NCBI GenBank assembly: GCA_014860005.1
Contig: JACZKP010000191.1
Span: 1 to 22,023 of the forward strand
Reading direction: 5' to 3'
DNA: 22,023 bases
Source of the DNA: Verrucomicrobiota bacterium
Lineage (GTDB): Bacteria; Verrucomicrobiota; Verrucomicrobiae; Limisphaerales; UBA11358
The stretch's first letter is position 1. Each line of letters starts with the position of its first letter. Of the stretch, positions 15,590 through 22,023 are shown one piece after another. The notes beneath the pieces were generated by a model. That model did not search any database, was not told the DNA's origin, and saw only the letters and a program-made list of their open reading frames with translations. The translations under genes and the position numbers were made by a program.

Positions 15590-16879
15590 ATGAAGAATTC
15601 CATCACTCGTCGCAATTTTCTCAAGCAAACCTCTGTGCTCGGCGCCGGACTTGCCACGCTGAATACCGCTGGAACGTTGCGCTCCATTGCCGGGGCCAAT
15701 GACCGCCTCCGCATCGGCGTCATGGGCTGCAATGGACGCGGCATGGCGCACATCGCGAGTTTCTTGAGCATTCCCAATGTCGAGATCGCCTACGTGTGCG
15801 ACGTGGACAGCCGGGCAGTCGCCAAAGGCATCGCCGCCGTCGCCAAAAAGCAGACGCGCAAGCCGGAAGGCGTGAAGGATGTTCACCGGATGTTGGAGGC
15901 GAAGGAAGTGGACGCGATCGCCATCGCCACACCGAATCACTGGCACGCGCCCGCCACGATTCTTGCCTGCGCTGCCGGCAAACACGTGTTTGTCGAAAAA
16001 CCGGGCAGTCACAATCCACACGAAGCGAGCTTGATGGTGGCCGCGGCGCGCAAGCACAAACGGGTGGTGCAAATGGGCAACCAACGCCGCAGTTGGCCTT
16101 CAGTAATTGAAGCCATGACGGCGTTGCATAACGGCGAATTGGGCAAACTGCACTTTGCCCGGGCCTGGTACTCGAACCGGCGTGGTTCAATTGGCCGGGG
16201 CAAACCCGCGCCCGTGCCGGATTGGCTGGACTACGCGCTATGGCAGGGGCCGGCACCGGAACGACCCTTTCAGGACAATGTCATCCATTACAACTGGCAC
16301 TGGTTCTGGCACTGGGGTTCGGGCGAACTCGGCAACAACGGCGTTCACGCACTCGACCTTGCGCGCTGGGGACTCAAGGTGGATTACCCGCAGCGCGTAA
16401 CCTGCGGCGGCAATCGCTATCACTTCGATGACGACCAGGAGTCGCCGGACCTTTACGTGGCCACGTATGATTTCGGTCAGTGCGGCATCGTCTGGGAAGG
16501 GCAGAGTTGCGCGCCGCGCGGCTTCGAGGGCGCGGGTTTTGGCGTCAGTTTCTTTGGCGAAAAAGGAACGATGGTGCTCGCGGGCGACGACTGCAAAATC
16601 TTTGATCCCGGCAACAACGTCGTGCGCGAAATCAAGGCGCGGCGCGACGATCAGTTGCACTTTGCGAATTTCGCGGATGGCATCCGCACCGGAAAACCAC
16701 TGACCGCCGAGATCGAAGACGCCCAGAAAAGCACAATGCTCTGTCACCTGGGCAACATTGCCTGGCGGACTGGCCACACACTCAATTGCGATCCTTCATC
16801 CGGCAAAATCCTTGGTGACCGCGACGCGGCGAAACTCTGGCGGCGCGAATATCACAAAGGCTGGGAGCCGAAAGTGTGA
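15590..16879 (+). CDS. Tat-exported Gfo/Idh/MocA family oxidoreductase (second copy)
   Basis: A 429-aa protein from the ATG at 15590. Starting there places the twin-arginine signal (SITRRNFLKQTSVLGAG, RR at 7-8) at the N-terminus; the longer frame from 15488 adds 34 residues without family character. The Rossmann loop is GVMGCNGRG (43-51), followed by AIATPNHWHA (111-120), VEKPGS (135-140) and GELGNNGVHALDLARWGL in the substrate domain. The C-terminus has the QKSTMLCHLGNIAWRTG stretch common to exported members. It is a paralog of similar length to the one at 6038-7330 but clearly diverged (EKPGSHNP versus EKPLSLTI). NAD(P)-dependent sugar or inositol derivative oxidation is likely; substrate unknown. 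Confidence 0.92.
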   Translation: MKNSITRRNFLKQTSVLGAGLATLNTAGTLRSIAGANDRLRIGVMGCNGRGMAHIASFLSIPNVEIAYVCDVDSRAVAKGIAAVAKKQTRKPEGVKDVHRMLEAKEVDAIAIATPNHWHAPATILACAAGKHVFVEKPGSHNPHEASLMVAAARKHKRVVQMGNQRRSWPSVIEAMTALHNGELGKLHFARAWYSNRRGSIGRGKPAPVPDWLDYALWQGPAPERPFQDNVIHYNWHWFWHWGSGELGNNGVHALDLARWGLKVDYPQRVTCGGNRYHFDDDQESPDLYVATYDFGQCGIVWEGQSCAPRGFEGAGFGVSFFGEKGTMVLAGDDCKIFDPGNNVVREIKARRDDQLHFANFADGIRTGKPLTAEIEDAQKSTMLCHLGNIAWRTGHTLNCDPSSGKILGDRDAAKLWRREYHKGWEPKV

Positions 16880-16900
16880 GGGGGACGCATACCAACCGTG

Positions 16901-16962
16901 TCCTTGGGTTCTTGGGTCTTTGGGTCTTTGGGTGTTTAGGTCTTTGGGTAGTTGGGTCTTTT
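16901..16962. repeat. Degenerate tandem TCTTTGGG repeat
   Basis: About eight units of 7-9 bases follow each other: TCCTTGGGT, TCTTGGG, TCTTTGGG twice, TGTTTAGG, TCTTTGGG, TAGTTGGG, TCTTTTG. The strand is G/T-rich and telomere-like in look. It lies in the gap between the convergent Gfo/Idh and plsC genes. A C-rich partner (AAGCACCCAATTACCCAACTT) follows at about 16985-17005. Confidence 0.85.
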
Positions 16963-17031
16963 GAATGAATGCCTGAACCCCAGCCAAGCACCCAATTACC
17001 CAACTTGCGCGGGCCGACTTTCGCGCCAGCC

Positions 17032-17685
17032 TCACGGAAACGTGGCTTTGTCTTCGTGCGGCTCCAGCTTCGCAATCGCCGCCATGATCTCATCAGCGAC
17101 CTGCTGGTAAATCTCCTTGAGCTGCGCTTTGGAACACGTCCTGGCCTCGGCCCGCAATGACTCAAAGCGCATGGGTTCGCCATACTTGGCCATGATCCGG
17201 TGCGGTCGCGGTAACTTCATGTCCCGGCCATAAGCCTCGAACGTGCCGAACACGCGCACCGGCACCACCGGTGCGGTGGATTTGATCACTGCGAGGCCCA
17301 CGCCTGACCGGGCGGGCTGGAGTTTGCCATCACTCGTGCGCGTGCCTTCGGGAAACAGGACGATTGCACCGCCCGCGAGCAAGCGGTCCAAAATGATTTT
17401 CAATCCCTTGGCGCCGCCGCCGTCGCGGTCCACGGGCACGGCGTCCCAGTGGTGCAACACCCAGCCCACGACGGGAAAGCGAAACAGGGAGGCGCGCGCG
17501 AGATAATTGATCCCGCGGGGCAGGGCCACTCCCACGAGCGGCGGATCCAGGATGCTGGCGTGATTGGAAGCCAGAATCACCGGCCCGGCGGGCGGCACGC
17601 GCTCCGCATTGAACCAGCGGACGCGGAAATAAACCTTGTAGGCCACGCGAAAGAACACCCAACCGCAGTAGTAGATGAAGTTCAT
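17032..17685 (-). CDS. plsC: 1-acyl-sn-glycerol-3-phosphate acyltransferase (PlsC family)
   Basis: A 217-aa membrane-associated acyltransferase of phospholipid synthesis, expected to turn lysophosphatidic acid into phosphatidic acid. An N-terminal hydrophobic segment (FIYYCGWVFFRVAYKVYF) is followed by NHASILD (41-47), the H-x4-D catalytic pair H42 and D47. VPVDRDGGGAKG is the second block, FPEGTRTSDG (111-120) the third, and APVVPV the fourth. Length is typical of the small bacterial form. Start is the ATG at 17685, 35 bases after the cmk stop on the same strand, which points to co-transcription; cmk-plsC adjacency is common in bacteria. Confidence 0.92.
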   Translation of the reverse strand: MNFIYYCGWVFFRVAYKVYFRVRWFNAERVPPAGPVILASNHASILDPPLVGVALPRGINYLARASLFRFPVVGWVLHHWDAVPVDRDGGGAKGLKIILDRLLAGGAIVLFPEGTRTSDGKLQPARSGVGLAVIKSTAPVVPVRVFGTFEAYGRDMKLPRPHRIMAKYGEPMRFESLRAEARTCSKAQLKEIYQQVADEIMAAIAKLEPHEDKATFP

Positions 17686-17720
17686 CGCAAATGTGTGCGT
17701 TAATGCCCTTTTGCCGAAGC

Positions 17721-18374
17721 CTACTTCGCGTCCGCCGCCAGCCGTTTGCGAAGGTCTTCCAGAATCATGCTGCTCGTTTGCCCGCTCGTGAGGTTCGAGT
17801 TGTTGATCACCCGCGCCCCGAGCGCGATCATCAACGGCGCGGCGGCGCGCTGACTGTCGCGCTGATCGCGCGCGGCGAGGTTCTCATTCACGCCCTCGGC
17901 GGCCCGCCGTTTGGTGCGCTCCTCCAGGTGCGCATCGAGGTAATACTTGTAATCGGTTTCGGGAAAAACATTCGTCCCAATGTCGCGTCCTTCCATGACG
18001 AGATTGCCGAACTGAATGCACTCACGCTGCTTCTTCTTCATCCACTCGCGCACCTTCGGCACGGTGGCCACGACGGACACTGCTACGCTGACTTCCGCGG
18101 TGCGGATTTCCTTTTCCGGGAAATAGCCGTCCACCAGCAACCGCACGTGCCCGTCCATGCAAGCCAGTTTGGTTTTCCAGCGGCGACAGGCGGCGGCCAC
18201 GGCCCGCGCATCGTGAAAATCAATGCGTTGTTGGAGACAATGCCACGCCAGCATGCGGTACATCGCGCCGGTGTCCACATAAACAAAGCCCAGCGCCTTG
18301 GCCAACAGTTTGGCATTGGTGCTCTTGCCGCTGGCGCTCGTGCCGTCAATGGCGATGACAATAGGGTGCTTCAT
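17721..18374 (-). CDS. cmk: Cytidylate kinase
   Basis: A 217-aa P-loop kinase that phosphorylates CMP and dCMP to the diphosphates. IAIDGTSASGKSTNAKLLAKALGF carries the Walker A loop (11-19), VDTGAMYRMLAW the family-specific NMP-binding segment, and MEGRDIGTNVFPETDYKYYLDA the GRDIGT motif. ERTKRR starts the lid, and DSQRAAAPL takes the place of the usual D-x-R-x-x-(A/S)P. Length is normal. ATG at 18374. It follows aroA after 91 bases that contain an AT-rich inverted repeat. The order tyrA-aroA-cmk is classical, though the rpsA gene that often follows cmk is replaced by plsC. Confidence 0.96.
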   Translation of the reverse strand: MKHPIVIAIDGTSASGKSTNAKLLAKALGFVYVDTGAMYRMLAWHCLQQRIDFHDARAVAAACRRWKTKLACMDGHVRLLVDGYFPEKEIRTAEVSVAVSVVATVPKVREWMKKKQRECIQFGNLVMEGRDIGTNVFPETDYKYYLDAHLEERTKRRAAEGVNENLAARDQRDSQRAAAPLMIALGARVINNSNLTSGQTSSMILEDLRKRLAADAK

Positions 18375-18399
18375 CCGATCTTGATCTTACTCTTTTTCG

Positions 18400-18443
18400 T
18401 AATCTTGCTCTTACTCAGTTCTCAGGGATTGAGAGCAAGATTA
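18400..18443. repeat. AT-rich inverted repeat between aroA and cmk
   Basis: The arms TAATCTTGCTCT (18400-18411) and AGAGCAAGATTA (18432-18443) are perfect. They sit inside a stretch of GATTAAGATTA-like units on one side and ATCTTGATCTTACTC on the other (about 18378-18455). The composition differs from the GC-rich surroundings. It may be a transcribed hairpin within the operon or another dispersed repeat. Confidence 0.7.
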
Positions 18444-18465
18444 AGATTAGGATTAAGAACCAAAT

Positions 18466-19887
18466 TCACTCCGCAAACAACTCATCCACTCCTAGCTTTC
18501 TTCCGGTCTTCCCATCCAAAATTGTTGCGCCCAGCCCTTTGGGCGGCGGTGTTGCGAGTTTCTGGAAAAAGTTGGGGAACGTCTTCTTCACGCACGCCGG
18601 ATTCTTGATTTTTATGCCGGGCACTTTCAATCCCAGAATTGCAAAACACATCGCCATGCGATGGTCGTTGTAGGTTTCGATTTCTGCGCCGTGCAATTGC
18701 GACGGATAAACTGTGAGGGTGTCGCCTTCCTCGATGACTCTTGCGCCGCACTTGGTCAATTCCGTGCGCAACGCAAATACGCGCTCGCATTCCTGGAGAC
18801 GCAATCGGCCAAGGTCGGTGAAACGCACAGGAAACGAACTCAACTCCGGAGCCAACACAACCAAAGTCATCACACTGTCACCCAAGTCATATTTCCGCGA
18901 CAGCTCGCTAGGAATCTGTGGCCAACAGAGCTTTGTCATATCAGCGTCTATTTGCCAGGAGGTCGTCGGCCACTTAAAAATCGAAATCCTACTTCGTTCA
19001 AAACGCTCCAAGGAGATGGATTCTCCGGCCTTCAGTGCTCGACCGAGTGCCTCAAGCGCGCTATCAAGCGCTGCTTTTGTTTCATACCTATTTGCCAACC
19101 ATAGTGCTCCCCAAAAATAACTTCCACTTGAAGCATCGGGCTCGATTTGAAATCTTCCGCCGCAATTTGGAAACGCCTCAATCAACTTTGAAGTCATCGC
19201 CACATAAGGCGATTCCTCAGCATTCTCCCCAACGATCTTCACGTCCCATCCACCAAGCTTGGCGCAAAGCAGGAGCGCCGATGCAAACTGCGAGCTTTCC
19301 TCAATGCTCACGGTGCAAAGTCTCGTAGCCGCCGACGTAAGGAGGCGGACATCTCCAGACAAATCCGCCTCCTCACGTCGGCGGCTACCTCCGAAAATCG
19401 TCGCCGGCAATTTGTCATTCGGCGAATCCACCCGATAGCCAAGCTCCCGCAGCGCTTGGAACAACGCCGCCTGCGGGCGTTCGTGCATGCGCGGCACACC
19501 GGACAACCGATATACACCATTACCCAGACAAACCAGCGCCGCCAGAAACCGCGCCGCCGTGCCCGCATTGCCCACAAACAACTCCAGCGGTTGTGCCGCC
19601 GTGCCCACATTCGGAATCATTCCGCCCAATCCATGCACCGTGATGGTGCGATTGCAGAATTCGTGCGGATCAGCCTCCACCTTGATTTCAAAGCCCAGCT
19701 CCCGTAGCGCGTCCGTCATCACCTGCGTGTCCTCGCTCCACAACGCGCCTTCCAGCCTCACTTCCCCGTCCGCCAGCGCGGCCAGAATCAGGGCGCGATT
19801 CGTGATGCTCTTTGAACCAGGCACGGTGATTTCCGCCCGCACCGGTTTGTCGAGCGGGACGATTTCAATGAGGTCGGGTAGCGACAT
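18466..19887 (-). CDS. aroA: 3-phosphoshikimate 1-carboxyvinyltransferase (EPSP synthase) with palindrome-encoded insert
   Basis: A 473-aa EPSP synthase, sixth step of the shikimate pathway, joining shikimate-3-phosphate and PEP. PGSKSITNRA (23-32) carries the PEP/S3P-binding K26 and R31, and GNAGTAARFL (106-115) the glyphosate/PEP loop. SSQFASALLL (198-207), DLGDSVMTL (334-342, likely catalytic D337), QECER with E366 and NDHRMAMCF (407-415) complete the active site. It is longer than the usual 425-440 residues. Residues 167-188 come from an in-frame 64-bp palindrome at 19325-19388, between KLPATIFGG and CTVSIEESSQF. A C-terminal extension of about 25 residues (from TPPPKG) adds the rest. Despite the insert all key residues are present and the frame is intact, so the enzyme is probably active. 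The ATG at 19887 is 3 bases after the tyrA stop, so the genes are coupled. Confidence 0.95.
   Translation of the reverse strand: MSLPDLIEIVPLDKPVRAEITVPGSKSITNRALILAALADGEVRLEGALWSEDTQVMTDALRELGFEIKVEADPHEFCNRTITVHGLGGMIPNVGTAAQPLELFVGNAGTAARFLAALVCLGNGVYRLSGVPRMHERPQAALFQALRELGYRVDSPNDKLPATIFGGSRRREEADLSGDVRLLTSAATRLCTVSIEESSQFASALLLCAKLGGWDVKIVGENAEESPYVAMTSKLIEAFPNCGGRFQIEPDASSGSYFWGALWLANRYETKAALDSALEALGRALKAGESISLERFERSRISIFKWPTTSWQIDADMTKLCWPQIPSELSRKYDLGDSVMTLVVLAPELSSFPVRFTDLGRLRLQECERVFALRTELTKCGARVIEEGDTLTVYPSQLHGAEIETYNDHRMAMCFAILGLKVPGIKIKNPACVKKTFPNFFQKLATPPPKGLGATILDGKTGRKLGVDELFAE
19325..19388. repeat. In-frame palindromic element inside aroA, 25-bp arms
   Basis: The left arm at 19325-19349 (starting GTAGCCGCCGACG) and right arm at 19364-19388 (ending CGTCGGCGGCTAC) are reverse complements with one mismatch, around a loop of 14 bases. 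The element encodes AroA residues 167-188, an Arg/Glu-rich then Leu/Ala/Thr-rich stretch. GTAGCCGCCGACGT-type palindromes are, from memory, dispersed in related verrucomicrobial genomes. Confidence 0.9.
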
Positions 19888-19890
19888 GGT

Positions 19891-20775
19891 TCACTCCGGC
19901 ATTGTCGCCGAGGCTTGGGCGCACCATTGATCGCGACGCTGCTTGGCCGTGTCGAACCAGCGCATGAGTTCATCGGCGTCATTCTGCCGCAACAAACTTT
20001 GCACGTGCTGGAGATCACGCACAAACTCGTCCAGCGCCGCGCGGATTGAAGCACGATTGGCCAGTGCGATGTCGCGCCACATTTCCGGCGAGCCGGACGC
20101 GATGCGCGTGGTGTCGCGAAAGCCCGTGGCACAGAGCGTGGCTTGGTGTTTGGAATGGGCAGGATTCAACACGTAATTTGCCAGCGTGGTCGCGATCAAG
20201 TGGGGCAGATGGCTCGACCGGCTCAGCAGTTCGTCGTGCGCTTGCGGTGTGAGCGTCAGCAAGCGCGAACCGACAGCTTTCCAGAATCGCTCCACCTGGC
20301 GCAACGCCGCTGGGTGTGACTTGGCTGTCGGCGTGATGACGCACACTGCGTTTTCAAACAAATCCGCCCGTGCTGCCGACACCCCGGTTTTCTCCGCGCC
20401 AGCCATAGGGTGACTGCCGATAAAATGCCCGCCTGCCTTCGCCACCAGCGCTTCGATTTCCTTGACCACGCTGGCCTTCACGCTGCCCACGTCCGTGACA
20501 ATGGCCCCGCGCTTGAGCGCCGGGAGCAATTGCCGCACGAGCGGGCACATTTGGGCGAGCGGCGTGCAAAGAATCACCAAGTCCGCATCCGCCACGGCGA
20601 GCGCGAGATCCTGCGTGGCGTGGTCGGCGGCTTGGAACTTCTGACATTCCTTGATGCTGGCCGCGCGCCGCACGTAGCCCTCGACGTGACCGGCGAGGCG
20701 ACGACGTTTGATGGCCAAGCCCAGCGAACCGCCAAGCAAGCCGACGCCCACAAGGGTGATTTTGTTCCAGCGCAC
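19891..20775 (-). CDS. tyrA: Prephenate dehydrogenase
   Basis: An NAD(P)-dependent enzyme of tyrosine synthesis, converting prephenate to 4-hydroxyphenylpyruvate. With a GTG start at 20775 the protein has 294 aa and the Rossmann loop GVGLLGGSLG begins at residue 10, as is usual; a longer frame from a GTG at 20871 adds 32 residues that look non-family. DADLVILCTPLAQM and IVTDVGSVKASVV are family motifs. GSHPMAGAEKTGVSAARADLFEN carries the catalytic His region, and SRSSHLPHLIATTLAN and ATGFRDTTRIASGSPEMWRDI the dimer/helical domain. No ACT or chorismate mutase domain is fused. It is translationally close to aroA. Confidence 0.94.
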   Translation of the reverse strand: MRWNKITLVGVGLLGGSLGLAIKRRRLAGHVEGYVRRAASIKECQKFQAADHATQDLALAVADADLVILCTPLAQMCPLVRQLLPALKRGAIVTDVGSVKASVVKEIEALVAKAGGHFIGSHPMAGAEKTGVSAARADLFENAVCVITPTAKSHPAALRQVERFWKAVGSRLLTLTPQAHDELLSRSSHLPHLIATTLANYVLNPAHSKHQATLCATGFRDTTRIASGSPEMWRDIALANRASIRAALDEFVRDLQHVQSLLRQNDADELMRWFDTAKQRRDQWCAQASATMPE

Positions 20776-20905
20776 GCGGGGAACATAGCGGAGGGTAGCG
20801 GTCGGTTGAAAGTTTGTTTTGTTGGAGCGGACAAGCGCACCGACACGGGCCGGGAAGTCTGAAGCCGACACCGCGGTGGGCTTGGTTTCGGAGTTCGACT
20901 GCGCG

Positions 20906-21214
20906 TCAATCGTCGTTATTCCGCCGGCGCAGGAACGGCAGCTTGATGGTTTTGCTCAACATGCCCATGAAGGTCTTCTTCTTTGGCTTCTCGCCACCGA
21001 TGACTTCGCAGCGCTGGCTGCACAACGGACAGAGCTTCAGCGTTCGACCGCCCTTGCGCCGCAGGCGTCGGACGCAGGCGTCACACAGAATCTCGCGGCA
21101 GAAAGTGCATTGGTGGGTGGCCGGCATCTCCGGCTCACGACGGAAGAGCTCGCGGAAGTTGAGACACGTTGAGTTGCGTTCCGAAGGTTGGGAACGAGAT
21201 TTGAAACTCCTCAC
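20906..21214 (-). CDS. Small Cys-rich zinc-finger protein
   Basis: A 102-aa protein with C17, then THQCTFC (H34, C36, C39), CDAC (C44, C47) and CPLCSQRC (C62, C65, C69), and a strongly basic segment RRLRRKGGR between the pairs. The spacing fits a B-box- or RING-like treble-clef site binding one or two zinc ions. The C-terminus is basic and ends in acidic NNDD (KKKTFMGMLSKTIKLPFLRRRNNDD) and could bind membrane or nucleic acid. Function unknown. The GTG start at 21214 is tentative; an ATG at 21127 would drop C17. It lies 28 bases after the SUMF gene and 130 before tyrA. Confidence 0.65.
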   Translation of the reverse strand: MRSFKSRSQPSERNSTCLNFRELFRREPEMPATHQCTFCREILCDACVRRLRRKGGRTLKLCPLCSQRCEVIGGEKPKKKTFMGMLSKTIKLPFLRRRNNDD

Positions 21215-21242
21215 TCCGCAATAGAAACCGGAGGCACGATTC

Positions 21243-22023
21243 CTATTCCACTGTCACCAGCACACACCGAAACCCACGATGGCTGAAGCGCCGGGTGTCG
21301 TTGCCGCGCACGCGATGCGAAACCGCCAACGCCTCCTCCGTACCGCTCTCCCAGGATGCGCCCATGAGCCAGCGTGAACTGGGATCGTCCACCGGGCCGT
21401 CGGCGCAGAATTCCCACACGTTGCCGCCAAGGTCATAAAGCCCATATTCGTTCGGCTTGAAACTTCCCACGGGTGCGGTGCCCACGAAGCCGTCATCCAG
21501 GGTGCTGATGACCGCGCGCCGGATCACGCTGCGTCGCAACTCTGCGCCCGCATAGTTGCCCGCACCGGCGGGCGGCGGCCACTGGTTTCCCCAAGGATAC
21601 AGCGCCGGGCCCGCGGCGCGCAGCCACTCGGCCATCGTCGGCAGCCGGTAATGCTGATTGGTGGTGAGCAGACCCTGCTGCCGCTCCGTGTGCGTCAACC
21701 ATTCGCAGAATGCCTCCGCGTCACGCCAGGTCACGCCCACGACCGGGTGCGCCGGGGACTGGGCGAAGTCGGGATTGCGCCAGGAAGCCTCACTCTGCCG
21801 CCATTGATTGTTCTTGCCCAAAGTCATCATCGTCGCGCCGGTGTCGTAACCGGTTTCGCGCACGAACAATTCAAAGTCCTGGACGCGCGTTTCCCAAATC
21901 GAGAACTGCCCAGGAAACCCAGCAATGGAAATAAACCTCATGCCGAGGCCGTTTTGCCACACCTCACCCGCAAGCAGTCCGGCGGTGGGCGAATCCGCCG
22001 CAGCGGGTGTGCTCTTCGATTTG
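21243..22023 (-). CDS. SUMF/FGE-sulfatase domain protein, 5' partial
   Basis: The frame is open to the window edge, so this is the C-terminal 259 residues of a longer protein. Family motifs in order are MRFISI, FSIWETRVQDFELFVRETGY, HPVVGVTWRDAEAFCEWLT, YRLPTMAEWLRAA, YPWG, NEYGLYDLGGNVWEFCAD, GASW and FSHRGFRC. This is the fold of formylglycine-generating enzymes, but the catalytic cysteine pair expected soon after GASW is absent (that stretch reads ESGTEEALAVSHRVRGN). Sulfatase activation is therefore unlikely, and a binding or structural role is more plausible. In planctomycetes and verrucomicrobia such modules are often fused to a Ser/Thr kinase or a secreted region; the low-complexity stretch before it (STPAAADSPTAG) could be such a linker. 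Confidence 0.85.
   Translation of the reverse strand, partial: KSKSTPAAADSPTAGLLAGEVWQNGLGMRFISIAGFPGQFSIWETRVQDFELFVRETGYDTGATMMTLGKNNQWRQSEASWRNPDFAQSPAHPVVGVTWRDAEAFCEWLTHTERQQGLLTTNQHYRLPTMAEWLRAAGPALYPWGNQWPPPAGAGNYAGAELRRSVIRRAVISTLDDGFVGTAPVGSFKPNEYGLYDLGGNVWEFCADGPVDDPSSRWLMGASWESGTEEALAVSHRVRGNDTRRFSHRGFRCVLVTVE

Noticed and set aside
16901..16962. Chromosome-end telomere
   Set aside because: The repeat is short, degenerate and flanked by ordinary genes on both sides.
17691..18608. 305-aa plus-strand open frame
   Set aside because: Antisense to cmk and running into aroA; no protein-like motifs.

Overview
The window looks like a GC-rich bacterial chromosome segment, most likely from Verrucomicrobiota of the Pedosphaera/Limisphaera type. 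This is inference from gene style: two Tat-exported Gfo/Idh/MocA dehydrogenases, a secreted Calx-beta protein with a C-terminal domain ending in YRLR, a DUF4404 protein, a SUMF-type protein and many palindromic repeats. No rRNA, tRNA, CRISPR array, transposase or phage gene was recognised.

Layout. Positions 1-5100 are accessory: a DUF4160 gene whose 3' end lies in a palindrome, a repeat-filled gap, a 138-aa orphan, a 728-aa DUF2075-like protein with a nuclease-like N-terminus and degenerate P-loop, a class III nucleotidyl cyclase, and a decayed gene interrupted by two palindromes. Positions 5200-12600 carry secreted and carbohydrate-related genes: a Calx-beta protein, a Tat Gfo/Idh oxidoreductase, a Uma2-family protein, a polysaccharide deacetylase, an alkaline-phosphatase-superfamily protein and a PfkB/KdgK-like sugar kinase. 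Positions 12900-16900 hold cysS, tmk, a DUF4404 gene and a second Tat Gfo/Idh gene, all on the plus strand. From 22023 down to 17032 a minus-strand run reads SUMF protein (5' partial), Cys-rich zinc protein, tyrA, aroA, cmk, plsC. This combines aromatic amino acid, nucleotide and phospholipid synthesis; tyrA and aroA are only 3 bases apart.

The most notable theme is the number and variety of short palindromic elements (about 20-150 bp) and the fact that some lie inside genes. A 64-bp element with 25-bp arms sits in frame inside aroA, just before the SSQF active-site motif. A 67-bp element in frame in the polysaccharide deacetylase shares both arms with a 69-bp element that interrupts the decayed gene at 4604-5095. 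The end of the DUF4160 gene is also palindrome-derived. This resembles the in-frame palindromic elements known from Rickettsia, here in an unrelated lineage. The second point of interest is the pair formed by the cyclase and the NTPase-dead DUF2075-like protein, a possible but unproven signalling or defence module.

Start codons mostly lack a clear Shine-Dalgarno sequence, so starts were chosen by family alignment from memory. Several (tyrA, the zinc protein, the DUF2075-like gene) remain uncertain.
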